64,000 nucleotides of DNA from JAYFQE01 sp034927345 (GTDB lineage: Bacteria > Bacillota > Clostridia > Saccharofermentanales > UBA5734): NCBI GenBank assembly GCA_034927345.1, contig JAYFQE010000004.1, positions 124,001-188,000 on the forward strand. Direction: 5' to 3'. Below the pieces are notes generated by a model, which was not told the DNA's origin, did no database searches, and saw nothing but the letters and a program-made list of their open reading frames with translations. Both the position numbers and the translations under genes were made by a program. Below, piece after piece: positions 9,288 to 17,931 of the stretch. Positions within the stretch are counted from its first letter, which is position 1, and the number at the start of each line of letters is the position of its first letter.

Positions 9288-10532
9288 ATGCCGTTGTCGA
9301 TGATTTATCTTGCTGCTGTTCCGGTATCGTTTTTCAACCAGATTATCTGGGGAAACCGCATTCTGAACTGGCTTATAGCATTGGCCATTTTAGCGGCGGC
9401 TTTCCTTCTGAGGCGCTTGCTGGCTCATTTATGCCAGACTTTGCTGCAGCATATCCATTGGAAGAATGAAGCTCTGGGTTCACAAATCGCCACCTTGCTC
9501 CTGCCGGCTTTACGGCTGACTATTCTGACGATCGGCTTTGGTCTGGCTATCCGGCCGGAGCTCCTGACCCTGCCGGATTCTGTTTCGCTTGTGCTCCGCC
9601 AGGTCATGACAACGCTTCAGGTTGTCATCCTATGTCTGATTTTGCAGGGAATAGGGCTGGGCTTTGTCGATGTCCGCGCCGATTATGCCCAGCGGCAAGG
9701 CCAACAACAGTCGCTGGCCATTAAGGGTTTTTATAAACGGGTCATCCAGGTCGCAGCGGTCATCCTGGGCGTTTTCATGGCCTTGAAAATCTGGGGCTTC
9801 GATATCAGCGGCTTGCTGGCCGGCCTGGGCATCGGCGGTTTGGCCTTGTCGCTGGCGGCCCAGGATACATTTTCCAATTTATTGGGCGGCATAACGATCA
9901 TGGCCGACCATTCTTTCGAAATCGGCGATGTCATATCAACGCCGGATATCGAAGGCGTCGTAGAAGATATCGGCTTCCGCAGTTCGAAACTCCGCACTTT
10001 TTCACAAGCCGTCGTTACGGTGCCGAATGCTAAACTCAGCAGCACTTTTGTCACCAATTTTTCCCGCATGGGGAAACGGCGGATCCGCTTGACCATCAAT
10101 CTGGAATACGGTATCACAACCGAACAGATCCGGCATCTGACCGATCAACTGAAAACCCGGGTCATAGCCCGGGATTCCATTTATGTTGACGGCATGCTGA
10201 TCTATCTGGAAAAATTCAACGCCAGCTCGGTTGATCTCTTGTTCCAGTGCTATGTTAAAACGGTCGACTACGAATGTTATCTGGCGGAACAGGAATCTAT
10301 CTTGCTGGATATCATGGACGTTATGGCTGAAGAGCACTTGAATTTCGCTTTTTCCGCCTTAAGCGTTCATCTGCGGCAGCCGGCCCCAGAAAAAGCCGCC
10401 GGGGATGAGCCCAAAACAGCAGCCTTACGGGCTACAGAGTCTGCAGCAGATGACGAAAACAACCAATCAAAGCTTCATATTCAGGCAGCGTTAAATCAGG
10501 CAGATACGGCGACAAAGCAAAATACCCTTTAA
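9288..10532 (+). CDS. MscS-family mechanosensitive ion channel
   Basis: A protein of 414 residues. Four or five membrane helices occupy about residues 1-190. The glycine/alanine-rich pore helix GLGIGGLALSLAAQDTFSNLLGG is followed by the MscS beta-domain (EIGDVIST, VEDIGFRSSKLRT, VPNAKLSS). It should open under membrane tension to release solutes on osmotic downshift. The C-terminal 45 residues are hydrophilic and low-complexity. The start at 9288 is preceded by GGGGGA; an earlier in-frame ATG at 9249 overlaps the promoter -10 and is unlikely. The last 101 bp overlap the 3' end of the convergent gene at 10432-11175. Confidence 0.9.
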   Translation: MPLSMIYLAAVPVSFFNQIIWGNRILNWLIALAILAAAFLLRRLLAHLCQTLLQHIHWKNEALGSQIATLLLPALRLTILTIGFGLAIRPELLTLPDSVSLVLRQVMTTLQVVILCLILQGIGLGFVDVRADYAQRQGQQQSLAIKGFYKRVIQVAAVILGVFMALKIWGFDISGLLAGLGIGGLALSLAAQDTFSNLLGGITIMADHSFEIGDVISTPDIEGVVEDIGFRSSKLRTFSQAVVTVPNAKLSSTFVTNFSRMGKRRIRLTINLEYGITTEQIRHLTDQLKTRVIARDSIYVDGMLIYLEKFNASSVDLLFQCYVKTVDYECYLAEQESILLDIMDVMAEEHLNFAFSALSVHLRQPAPEKAAGDEPKTAALRATESAADDENNQSKLHIQAALNQADTATKQNTL

Positions 10533-11175
10533 AGCTGCGTGACAACAGGATAGAAGCCAACTCCTTGATCTCGGCGTTGCCCTCGGTCAGGCCGACCGGC
10601 GAACCATCATGATAAAGCCCGTCGTTCACCCGCAGAAAACGGATTTGATTTTTAAAATTGCTTTGATAAAAAACATGAAAGAACGGGTGCATTTGCTGGC
10701 GGACATAAGTGAGCGGATTGAAGATCAAACCGGTATCGTTTCCCAGAGCGCGAAATAAAGATCGCAGCGCCTGGACGTCACCCAGTTCAGATTCGCCCTT
10801 CGGTTCGATAACGATCCCGATATCATAAGGCCGCCCCATGCGGCTGATATTCCGGATCGCCTCGAGATCGCCGGCCGAGGCCGCCGGAACGCAGATGTTT
10901 TCGACGCCCAGCCAATAAGCCTGACGCAGGATCTGACGATAAGCGGCCTGATCCGCCGGGGGGACCGGACAATTCAACAGAACGATTTTTTTGTTGGTTT
11001 CCAGAAGCAGACAGCGGCAGCGTTCGTTTTCATCACCGCTTAACTGGTCAAAGGGACGGCCGGCAAACGACCAGTCAAATTCCAGATTGCCAAACAGCAA
11101 ATGACCGGCCAAGTTTAATTTATCGGCGAAATCTTCGGCCATCGAGTCAGGAATATAGACGCAGCTATTCATCAT
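10432..11175 (-). CDS. TIM-barrel protein resembling sugar phosphate isomerases/epimerases
   Basis: A protein of 247 residues, last gene of the minus-strand operon starting at 14345. Alternating helix/strand segments (ENICVPAAS, YDIGIVIEPKGE, GLIFNPLTY, FLRVND) fit the AP-endonuclease-2/IolE-like TIM barrel. The family metal ligands (Glu, Asp, His, Glu) are only partly evident, for example the Glu in IEPKGE, so activity is uncertain. It starts 2 bp after the AAC(3)-like gene, with GGAG 7 nt before ATG 11175, which supports translational coupling. Its 3' end is antisense to the MscS gene. The fold assignment is moderate; function is unknown. Confidence 0.6.
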   Translation of the reverse strand: MMNSCVYIPDSMAEDFADKLNLAGHLLFGNLEFDWSFAGRPFDQLSGDENERCRCLLLETNKKIVLLNCPVPPADQAAYRQILRQAYWLGVENICVPAASAGDLEAIRNISRMGRPYDIGIVIEPKGESELGDVQALRSLFRALGNDTGLIFNPLTYVRQQMHPFFHVFYQSNFKNQIRFLRVNDGLYHDGSPVGLTEGNAEIKELASILLSRSFKGYFALSPYLPDLTLPEYEALIGCFRHLLQTL

Positions 11176-11177
11176 GG

Positions 11178-12032
11178 TTAGTCTCCTTTGGGTTCAGGAA
11201 CGACGCAAATTTCGCAATTCGGATCCTGGCATGTATTATGGCGGTAAAGGTCATAATCGATCTGCTCCGGCCGGTCGAGCCTTCTGGCCCAGTGGCACGA
11301 ATGACATTGAGGATTCTCACAGATGAAAAACAAAGGATCTTCGGCCAAAACTTCCAGCCCGATCTCCATCAGACGGGGCAGTTCCATTACTTTTACGACC
11401 GCCGATCCGATTTTCCCTTCAATTAAAGCACGCCGGGCCCTTAAAACAGGGGTCAGACGATTGAAATCCCGATGCCCCGGCGGAAACTGCCGCAAGGTGA
11501 AAGTACTTTGGCCGGGCAGGTAAGTCGGCGCCGGAATATCCAAGGTCAGCAAATAAGGCGCGGAGACCATTTCTTCCAGAGTATGCATGATGGTATTGCG
11601 GTCCATGTCGACGCCGAGCAGCATAACTTTTCCGCCCAGATCGATCATTTTCGCATAAGGCGTGCCTGCGCCGCAGCCGGTGGCGCATAATTCATGGCCG
11701 CTCGTGATCCACTCCGCCTGACGGCCGATAGCGGCCACGGAGTGAACCGGGTGCAGACTGCGCCGGGCTTGCGGCCGGCGGCGGAAAGTTTCGGAGATTA
11801 GTCCGACGGCAGACGGAGATGACCGGACGTCGAAAGGCGCGGCCCAGCCGGTCAGGGTCGACATGACGATCGTCCCTTCCGGTCCGACGGCTTCGAGAAG
11901 CGCGTCAATCACGGCGTCGGCGCCGCCTTCAACCTGGCCCATGCTGCTTAAAGCACTATGAACCAGCAACACATCGCCCTGTTTAATGTCCAGCAAATCA
12001 AGGCTGAACAGAATGTCATTTTTGTTAATCAT
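11178..12032 (-). CDS. AAC(3)-family N-acetyltransferase-like protein with Cys-rich tail
   Basis: A protein of 284 residues. The body (about 1-230) matches the aminoglycoside 3-N-acetyltransferase (AAC(3)/YokD) fold: GDVLLVHSALSSMG, GTIVMSTLTG, the hallmark HPVHSVAAIG and the GAGTPYAKM segment. These enzymes use acetyl-CoA to acetylate amines. The tail carries two copies of the spacing C-x4-C-x2-C (Cys 238/243/246 and 268/273/276), probably a metal site, which to my knowledge is not part of resistance-type AAC(3) enzymes. The ATG overlaps the stop of the cyclase gene (ATGA), with GAGGA 6 nt upstream. The context points to small-molecule metabolism rather than antibiotic resistance. Confidence 0.8.
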   Translation of the reverse strand: MINKNDILFSLDLLDIKQGDVLLVHSALSSMGQVEGGADAVIDALLEAVGPEGTIVMSTLTGWAAPFDVRSSPSAVGLISETFRRRPQARRSLHPVHSVAAIGRQAEWITSGHELCATGCGAGTPYAKMIDLGGKVMLLGVDMDRNTIMHTLEEMVSAPYLLTLDIPAPTYLPGQSTFTLRQFPPGHRDFNRLTPVLRARRALIEGKIGSAVVKVMELPRLMEIGLEVLAEDPLFFICENPQCHSCHWARRLDRPEQIDYDLYRHNTCQDPNCEICVVPEPKGD

Positions 12033-12718
12033 ATTATATCCTCAACTAAAACTGCCCGGCAAGGCACGCAGCACGTGCCGGGTATCCGCAGCGGCAGGAC
12101 TGTCAGGCGGCCCGAAGGCGGCGCTTGCTCCAGATTGACGCAAGGCGCGAGCATTAAAATATTAGCGGCATAAAAAACAGGGAATATGCCGCCCGGCTGC
12201 CGGCGGCTTTCCCAGCGGGGCATATCGCTGCCCAGAAGAAAAGGCTTGCGTGCTACCAGCCATTCCATGGCATCTCTGGAAAAATAAGGAGAACCCTCCA
12301 GATAACAGGAATCCAGCCAGTGACGCCCCCAGCCTGTGCTGACCAGAAACGCTTCCCCGGGTTCGATCTGTCCGGCTCCGGCGCACTGCTCCAACATGTC
12401 TGCCGTTACGCCGTCCGACTGTTCTGCAGCCCCGGTAAAAAAATCAGCTAACTGCAAGATCCGGCAGCGCATCTGAAACAATTGCTCCAACGGAACATCA
12501 TCAACCAGATAGGATTGTTTTGGGCCATAATAATGAGCCGGCGTTTCCAGATAAGTACCGGTCTGCGAATTCAAGCCTTCAAAAATCTCGCAATAAACCG
12601 TACAGCCGGCCCAGGGCACATCCCCAAGCGGCTGTAAGTGAAATTCAGGAAAAGGCGGTTCATAATGCCACATGCCGTTCTGAACCGGCCCGCTTAAGTC
12701 AATCAACGTTACATTCAC
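12029..12718 (-). CDS. Cyclase-family protein (kynurenine formamidase fold) with altered metal motif
   Basis: A protein of 229 residues. It begins IDLSGPVQNGM, typical of the KynB-like cyclase family, and later has AFLVSTGWG and LLGSDMP. The diagnostic metal motif HxGTHxDxPxH here reads QTGTYLETPAH: Gln52, Tyr56 and Glu58 stand where His, His and Asp are expected, and only His62 is kept. The enzyme may therefore use a different metal arrangement or have lost hydrolase activity. It is coupled to the AAC(3)-like gene by a 4-bp overlap and follows the M18 peptidase gene by 49 bp. AAAGGA precedes the ATG. The family is likely; catalysis is doubtful. Confidence 0.75.
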   Translation of the reverse strand: MNVTLIDLSGPVQNGMWHYEPPFPEFHLQPLGDVPWAGCTVYCEIFEGLNSQTGTYLETPAHYYGPKQSYLVDDVPLEQLFQMRCRILQLADFFTGAAEQSDGVTADMLEQCAGAGQIEPGEAFLVSTGWGRHWLDSCYLEGSPYFSRDAMEWLVARKPFLLGSDMPRWESRRQPGGIFPVFYAANILMLAPCVNLEQAPPSGRLTVLPLRIPGTCCVPCRAVLVEDII

Positions 12719-12767
12719 ATCCTTTTGCCAGCGGGATGATGCCCGCCCTGTTGTTTTGCCGCACTAC

Positions 12768-14066
12768 CTAATTTAAACTGAAAAACGTCCGCATGACGGC
12801 CAACATGGAAACATGATCCATGACGCCGCCGGTCTCGCGGATCGAATGCATACCCCAGATCGGGTTGCCGACATCGACCGACCGGATCGGTAAATGCCCC
12901 GAAAAGACAGGCCCGATGGTTGAGCCGCCGCGCATGTCGCTGCGGTTGACAAAAGACTGCCAGGGGACGCCGGCTTTCTGGCACAATAACTGGAAGACTG
13001 CCGCGGAATCGGCATCAGAGGTATAAGATCCGCCGGCCGCGCTCTTGATGACCGGCCCCCGGTTGATCATCGGGCGGCTGGTCGCGTCGGACAATTCACT
13101 GAAATTAGGGTGAACAGCATGCGCCTGGTCGGCCGAGATCATAAAAGATGGCGTGAAGGCAGCCAGAAAATCAGAGCGGGAACCGCCCAGACTATAAATG
13201 ATCTGCTCCAGCAAATCACGCAGATAGCTGGTGTCTGCTCCTTGTTTGGTCCGACTGCCGATTTCCTCATTATCAAAACAGGCCGCCAGATTGATGCCCC
13301 CGTGCGGTTCACACGTCAACAAAGCCTGAACGGCTGCATAAGCCAGGCCAAGATTATCCAGCCGCGCCGAACAGATCCATTCATTATTCCAGCCTGCGAT
13401 GCAGCCGGGCGTGGTGTCATAAAGGAATAAATCAAAATCGGCCAAGGCTTCGGGATCCATATCCAAAACCTCGGCAACCAGCCGGTCAAAATAATCTGCC
13501 GGCGCCGGAGTTCCGTCGGCTGCCAGAGCCAGGATGGGCAGCAACATCTTCTGAGCCTCAATTTTACTGCCGTCATTGACGGTACAGTTCATATGAATAG
13601 CCAGATTAGGCAGAACCAGAATCGGCCGCCGAAAATCAATCAAGCGGATATCCGGCTGCAAAAGATCGCCGCTCTTTAAAACGACTCTCCCGGCCAGCGA
13701 CAGTGGGCGATCGAACCAGGTATTCAATATAGGGCCGCCATAAACCTCGGTATTCAATTTAATGCAGCCCTCATTTTGAATAATGCTGTTTGGCTTAACC
13801 TTAAGCGCCGGCGCGTCGGTATGGGCGCCGATCATGCGGAAACCCTGTTTAACCGGATCGCTGCCGATGTGAAAAGCATAAAGCGCCGAACCGTTGACCA
13901 GGCAATAACGCCGGTCATCCGGCTGCAGCGGTTCACGGCCGTCATAAGGCAGATACCCTTGATCGGCCAGCTTTTGTTGTAAAACAGCCGCCGCTTGATA
14001 AGCGGTTGGACTTTCGTCGATAAAAGAAAGCAATTCCTGAGCTTGATTTAATGCCGATGTTTCCAT
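12768..14066 (-). CDS. M18-family aminopeptidase
   Basis: A protein of 432 residues, the usual size of bacterial M18 aminopeptidases (ApeB/DAP-like). Metal and catalytic motifs are visible: IGAHTDAPALKVKP near the N-terminus, NDGSKIEAQ, CFDNEEIGSRTKQGADT (the Glu pair) and GGSTIGP. The C-terminus has the conserved SIRETGGVMDH segment. These cytosolic dodecameric metallopeptidases remove N-terminal residues from peptides. It is the second gene of the operon opened by the XRE regulator and shares strand and close spacing with the three genes after it, so its substrate could be a peptide or amide made or degraded there. Confidence 0.92.
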   Translation of the reverse strand: METSALNQAQELLSFIDESPTAYQAAAVLQQKLADQGYLPYDGREPLQPDDRRYCLVNGSALYAFHIGSDPVKQGFRMIGAHTDAPALKVKPNSIIQNEGCIKLNTEVYGGPILNTWFDRPLSLAGRVVLKSGDLLQPDIRLIDFRRPILVLPNLAIHMNCTVNDGSKIEAQKMLLPILALAADGTPAPADYFDRLVAEVLDMDPEALADFDLFLYDTTPGCIAGWNNEWICSARLDNLGLAYAAVQALLTCEPHGGINLAACFDNEEIGSRTKQGADTSYLRDLLEQIIYSLGGSRSDFLAAFTPSFMISADQAHAVHPNFSELSDATSRPMINRGPVIKSAAGGSYTSDADSAAVFQLLCQKAGVPWQSFVNRSDMRGGSTIGPVFSGHLPIRSVDVGNPIWGMHSIRETGGVMDHVSMLAVMRTFFSLN

Positions 14067-14120
14067 ATTCAGCGCATGTCCTTTTCCGGCGTTGCCCTGC
14101 GGCCAGCTTCAGCAACCTGG

Positions 14121-14345
14121 TTATTCTTCGTAAAGCTCCGGCACTGAAACGCCGAGCATTTGGGCCAGATCGAACAGGCGGGCCAGAGCCATATCATAAT
14201 CGCCCTTTTCATAATGATCAATCTGCGTTTGCGACGCGTTGATCTGATTGGCCAGATCGGCCTGGGTCCAGCCTTTATTCACACGGGCCTGACGTAATTT
14301 AGCGCCCATCCCGACGGTAATGCGGATCTTTTCAAGTTCATCCAT
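14121..14345 (-). CDS. XRE/Cro-type helix-turn-helix regulator
   Basis: A protein of 74 residues that is essentially one HTH domain: LRQARVNKGWTQADLANQI, then SQTQIDHYEKGD as recognition helix and LFDLAQMLGVSVPEL. AGGAGGA lies 7 nt before the ATG. It is the first gene of the minus-strand run 14345-10432 and 54 bp upstream of the M18 peptidase, so it probably autoregulates that operon. There is no ligand-binding domain, so any signal would have to come from a partner. Confidence 0.85.
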   Translation of the reverse strand: MDELEKIRITVGMGAKLRQARVNKGWTQADLANQINASQTQIDHYEKGDYDMALARLFDLAQMLGVSVPELYEE

Positions 14346-14436
14346 TTGTCATTCCTCCTGTTTATATAGATTATAAAGCATGAAATGAAAGATGAACACC
14401 GCCATCTTGATAAAGGGGGAGGATCTTAAGGGCAGG

Positions 14437-14480
14437 GTAAAAATAAATAATGCAGTTCCGCTCAGGCGAAACTGCATTAT
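14437..14480 (-). terminator. Rho-independent terminator of the Gfo/Idh/MocA gene
   Basis: ATAATGCAGTT/AACTGCATTAT arms (14447-14480) with a GCG/CGC extension and TCAG loop form a long stem. On the minus strand it is followed by a T-rich tract (14446-14437). It lies 30 bp past the stop of the dehydrogenase gene at 14510. Confidence 0.85.
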
Positions 14481-14509
14481 GACGATTTTCTCAGAATATC
14501 AACGGAGTA

Positions 14510-15562
14510 TTAAATTTGAACGGCGACCGATTGTCTCGTTTTAGCCGACAAGAAAGCGGCGTCAATAACCTGCATCGTCCGCCTGACGCTTTCCGGTGTC
14601 ACCAGCGGCTGAGCCAAGCCTTGACACGCCAAAACAAGATTTTGATAAAAATCATGTGAGGCATCCGGAATAACCGGCAAAACGTGATGCTCAATCTGTT
14701 CCGGCTGCAGCGGAGCCATGGTGCGGCTGGTGCCGACCAGCGGATCGATGCCTTCCGAAACTTCGACGGTAGCATTTTTGTTGATTTTAGAGACACGGCC
14801 TGTTTTGGCGGAGAAATCATCGATTTTCAAAGTGCCGGAATCGCCGTAAACAAACCAGCGCGGCAATTTTTCCAAAGCAAATACGCCACATTCGACATGA
14901 GCGGTTGTTTGGTTGTCAAAGATGATTTCCAACTTAAAATAATCATCCACAGCCGGCGTATTGACCGACCAGGTCTGGGCATAAATCCGGGTGACCTGAT
15001 GACCGGCAAATAACTGCAGCAATTGGTCAACCTGATGGACGCCCCAGTCATACAACATGCCGCCGCCATAGGCCGGATCGGCGCGCCAGCCGAAAACGAT
15101 GCCCCGCTCGCCAAGTACCCGTGATTCCACGGAAATCGGCGTTCCCAGCAAACCATCGTCAATGATTTTCTTTAAAGTGAGAAAATCGGTATCCCAGCGG
15201 CGGTTTTGGTGCACGGTAAATAATTTGCCGGTTTGCCGGGCAACCGCAATGATCTCATCCAGTTCGGCGACGTTGAGGGTCACCGGTTTCTCGCAAAGGA
15301 CATTCTTGCCGGCCCGCAATGCGGCAATCGCCAGATCCTTATGATATTGGTTCGGCGTGGTGATAATAACCAGATCCATGTCCGGCTGGGCCAGAAAAGC
15401 CTGCCTGTCGGCAAAAAAAGTCAGACCGGCTGCCGCGGCCGCCGTCTTTTTTGCCGGATCGATGTCGTGCGTCGACGTTGCCGTAATGCCGTCTGTGGCT
15501 TGAATTTTCTGAAGATGGCAATTGCCCATATAACCAAGGCCCAGGATGCCTGCTCTAATCAT
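14510..15562 (-). CDS. Gfo/Idh/MocA-family oxidoreductase
   Basis: A protein of 350 residues. The Rossmann motif GILGLGYMGNCH opens the protein, followed by ITTPNQYH, the family signature NVLCEKPVTL (EKP lysine) and the substrate-domain helix DWGVHQVDQLL carrying the conserved Asp/His. It should be an NAD(P)-dependent sugar or inositol dehydrogenase. GGGGGA is 8 nt before ATG 15562, which favours this start over two earlier in-frame ATGs that overlap or abut the ribosome site. It sits downstream of the DegT aminotransferase at 15772; a dehydrogenase plus aminotransferase pair is typical of amino-sugar or amino-inositol formation, but the 209-bp gap leaves co-transcription open. Confidence 0.9.
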   Translation of the reverse strand: MIRAGILGLGYMGNCHLQKIQATDGITATSTHDIDPAKKTAAAAAGLTFFADRQAFLAQPDMDLVIITTPNQYHKDLAIAALRAGKNVLCEKPVTLNVAELDEIIAVARQTGKLFTVHQNRRWDTDFLTLKKIIDDGLLGTPISVESRVLGERGIVFGWRADPAYGGGMLYDWGVHQVDQLLQLFAGHQVTRIYAQTWSVNTPAVDDYFKLEIIFDNQTTAHVECGVFALEKLPRWFVYGDSGTLKIDDFSAKTGRVSKINKNATVEVSEGIDPLVGTSRTMAPLQPEQIEHHVLPVIPDASHDFYQNLVLACQGLAQPLVTPESVRRTMQVIDAAFLSAKTRQSVAVQI

Positions 15563-15727
15563 GTTCATTTCCCCCATAATCATTCATGGTTAATTGATTT
15601 GAAGATCGCATGATGATCCCAAGCCCTATATTTATCATGAAACGATATTAAATGCAATGAATCAGCGGTAATTTCGCAAATATTTGACACTTTTAGATAA
15701 ATAATCATTACTTGCGCCAAGCAGCTT

Positions 15728-15761
15728 TCCGCCTGCTTCCGCCGGTGCGGAAACAGGCGGA
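15728..15761. other. Strong GC-rich hairpin without a T-run
   Basis: TCCGCCTG and TTCCGC arms pair with GCGGAA and CAGGCGGA around a CGGT loop, just after the stop of the aminotransferase gene. There is no T-run on either strand, so it may protect the mRNA 3' end or be a poor terminator. Confidence 0.5.
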
Positions 15762-15771
15762 GAACCGAGTT

Positions 15772-17076
15772 TTATTTCTGCATTTCAGCAACTGAAGCCA
15801 AAATCGCATCAGCCATATATTCCAGTTGTTGTTCTGACAATCCATAGATGGGCAAGTGTGTAAATCGTCTATTAAAGACTTCTTCACAAACCGGGCAAGT
15901 TTTTGCGATAGCCTCGCGATCATATCCCAGCGACCGGAGAATATCGAAATAATAGAGCGGCCCGAAATGGGGAATATTCGTTACGCCCTTATCCTGTAAT
16001 TTCCTTTTCAGGACTTGGATATCGCCGCCGGCACGCTCGGGGTCGATCTGCAGCTGATAAAGGTGAAAAGTCGGCACGGTGCCGTCATGTCCCAGATCTT
16101 GGGGAATAATCGCCGGATTGCCGCTCAGCCGCTTGGTCATATAAGTTGCCGCCGCGGTCCGCTTTTCAATGATTTGCTGATACCGGCCGATTTGCAGGGA
16201 GAGCCCCAGAGCCTGGATTTCAGTTGTCGAATAATTTCCGGCGGCAAACGGGCCGTATTTCCCGGGAATGGCCGTTACATCATAAAGCCAGTTCTTAATC
16301 GCATGACTGAAATCAAGCCCAAAGAAGCGGGCCCGTTTCAATTCCGGACGGAAATTGACAATATTGGTGGTTAGAATTCCCCCTTCGCCAAAAGACGTGA
16401 TGTTTTTGACTTCATGGAAACTGAATGATGTAAAGTCGGCGATTGTTCCGATCTTGCGCCCCTTGTAAAGAGCGCCGAAAGCATGAGCGGCATCTTCAAG
16501 CACAAGCAGATGGTGCCGGCGGGCCAGCTCCATAAGGGAATCCATATCTGCCGGGTAACCGCCGATATGAACCGGAACGATCATTTTGGTCCGGGGCGTG
16601 ATCTTGCGGGCGACATCTGCCGGATCCATATTCAGGGTCAGCGGGTCGATATCGGCAAAGACGACTTTGGCGCCGACCGAAAGGGGATAAGCCATCGTGG
16701 CGATAAACGTTATGGCCGGGACAATGACCTCGTCGCCCGCCTGCAGATTGACATATTTATAGGCGATTTCAAAACCGGCTGTCGCGTTGGCGACAAAAAG
16801 ACTGCCGGAAGTACCCAGGTATCGGTCTGCCGTTGCTTCCAATTGCTCCACTTGCGTACCGAGGGATAATTTTCCCGGAGGACTGGCATGCGCGGCCAGC
16901 CGGTTGATCTGGACCTTGATCTCCTGTAAGGCGGCCTGGTAATCCGGCCCTTCACCTTGCATCAGAAACTCAATAACGGCCATGACATCATCAGCATTAT
17001 AATCTTCACCCACTGCTGCCCAAGGCACACGGCTTTCGCCTGTATTGTACCGAAAGTCTGAATCCTTCTTGCCCAT
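15772..17076 (-). CDS. DegT/DnrJ/EryC1/StrS-type PLP aminotransferase (second copy)
   Basis: A protein of 434 residues. ANATAGFEIAY is the phosphate-binding loop, PAITFIATM and FADIDPLTLNM follow, LEDAAHAFG holds the PLP Asp, and FSFHEVKNITSFGEGG the Schiff-base Lys. The N-terminal extension (about 50 residues, with a Gly-Glu-Gly-Pro-Asp-Tyr segment) is longer than in the copy at 476-1750, and the two differ enough to serve different substrates. AAAGGAGG lies 8 nt before ATG 17076, ruling out the upstream in-frame ATGs. The neighbour at 14510 is a sugar-type dehydrogenase. Confidence 0.9.
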   Translation of the reverse strand: MGKKDSDFRYNTGESRVPWAAVGEDYNADDVMAVIEFLMQGEGPDYQAALQEIKVQINRLAAHASPPGKLSLGTQVEQLEATADRYLGTSGSLFVANATAGFEIAYKYVNLQAGDEVIVPAITFIATMAYPLSVGAKVVFADIDPLTLNMDPADVARKITPRTKMIVPVHIGGYPADMDSLMELARRHHLLVLEDAAHAFGALYKGRKIGTIADFTSFSFHEVKNITSFGEGGILTTNIVNFRPELKRARFFGLDFSHAIKNWLYDVTAIPGKYGPFAAGNYSTTEIQALGLSLQIGRYQQIIEKRTAAATYMTKRLSGNPAIIPQDLGHDGTVPTFHLYQLQIDPERAGGDIQVLKRKLQDKGVTNIPHFGPLYYFDILRSLGYDREAIAKTCPVCEEVFNRRFTHLPIYGLSEQQLEYMADAILASVAEMQK

Positions 17077-17227
17077 AATCAAAACCTCCTTTGGTTTTTC
17101 CGGCATCATACATTTTGATACCTGCCTCTTCTATCATGCTATATTATAATACCGATACGCGTTCTTTTACAGGCAAAACAAAAGCACCGGTTTCAAGACT
17201 TGATCCGGTTTACGGCCGTACCGGCAT

Positions 17228-17282
17228 AAAAATGCAGGCTGTCCGGCAGGCTGAGAAACATGCTCAGCGGTCAGACAGCCTG
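17228..17282 (-). terminator. Rho-independent terminator of the HEAT-repeat gene
   Basis: CAGGCTGTC (17235-17243) pairs with GACAGCCTG (17274-17282), with an inner GCTGAG/CTCAGC stem. On the minus strand the stem is followed after two bases by five T (17232-17228). It lies about 110 bp beyond the stop at 17394. Confidence 0.7.
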
Positions 17283-17393
17283 TGGAGCGGGATAAGCGCT
17301 CTTAAAGTCCGCGGAAAAGTTGAATTGCATATGAAACAAACCGGCATGTATATTGATTCATGCCCGGTTAATGGTCCGGAAAGAACGGATGGA

Positions 17394-17753
17394 TCAAACG
17401 ATCGTCTTCACCTGGGCATAATCTTTATTGGGAATTTTGGCAATGGCGTCGCGGATAGCTTGTTTTAACGTTTCATCCGGTTCGATTTGGATAAGGTGCT
17501 GCAGATGGGACCGAACAGTCTGGTTGCCGGTGCTGCCCATGCTTTTTATAGCTTCCAGGCGGACATTTTTATCAGGATCAGCCAAAAGCGTGATTAAAGC
17601 ATTGATCGCTTTGTCATCGCCGACCGAACCTAAAGCTTTAATGGCTTGCATACGTATTTCGGGTTTGCTGTCTTTCAGAAGAAGAACCAATTTCGCGCTG
17701 TTTTTCTTTTGAATGTACTGGGCGATTTTTGTCGATTTGTCAGCAAATAACAT
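17394..17753 (-). CDS. Small HEAT-repeat protein
   Basis: A protein of 119 residues. After an N-terminal helix, about three HEAT-like helical pairs are visible: KPEIRMQAIKALGSVGDDKA, KNVRLEAIKSMGSTGNQTV and DETLKQAIRDAIAKI. The Asp/Glu-x-x-x-R-x-x-A-x-x-A-L-G pattern is that of phycocyanobilin-lyase-like HEAT repeats, a general protein-binding scaffold. GAGGAGG precedes the ATG by 7-8 nt. It stands alone with its own terminator. A partner cannot be inferred. Confidence 0.8.
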   Translation of the reverse strand: MLFADKSTKIAQYIQKKNSAKLVLLLKDSKPEIRMQAIKALGSVGDDKAINALITLLADPDKNVRLEAIKSMGSTGNQTVRSHLQHLIQIEPDETLKQAIRDAIAKIPNKDYAQVKTIV

Positions 17754-17931
17754 AAAGAATCCTCCTCATCACCATAGGTGTTCACCATGTAAGTCCGATA
17801 AATGCTGATATGTAAATCAACTATATTTGATTATATCATGATTTATCGTTAGTAAACAGGCTGAAATGATATAAATAAAGTAGTAAATATAAAATGACAG
17901 CAGATCGCCCATTCCAATCGGCCGGATAGTC

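Noticed and set aside
11178..12032. Aminoglycoside resistance gene
   Set aside because: The AAC(3) fold is broad, and the operon with peptidase and cyclase genes plus a Cys-rich tail argues for metabolism.
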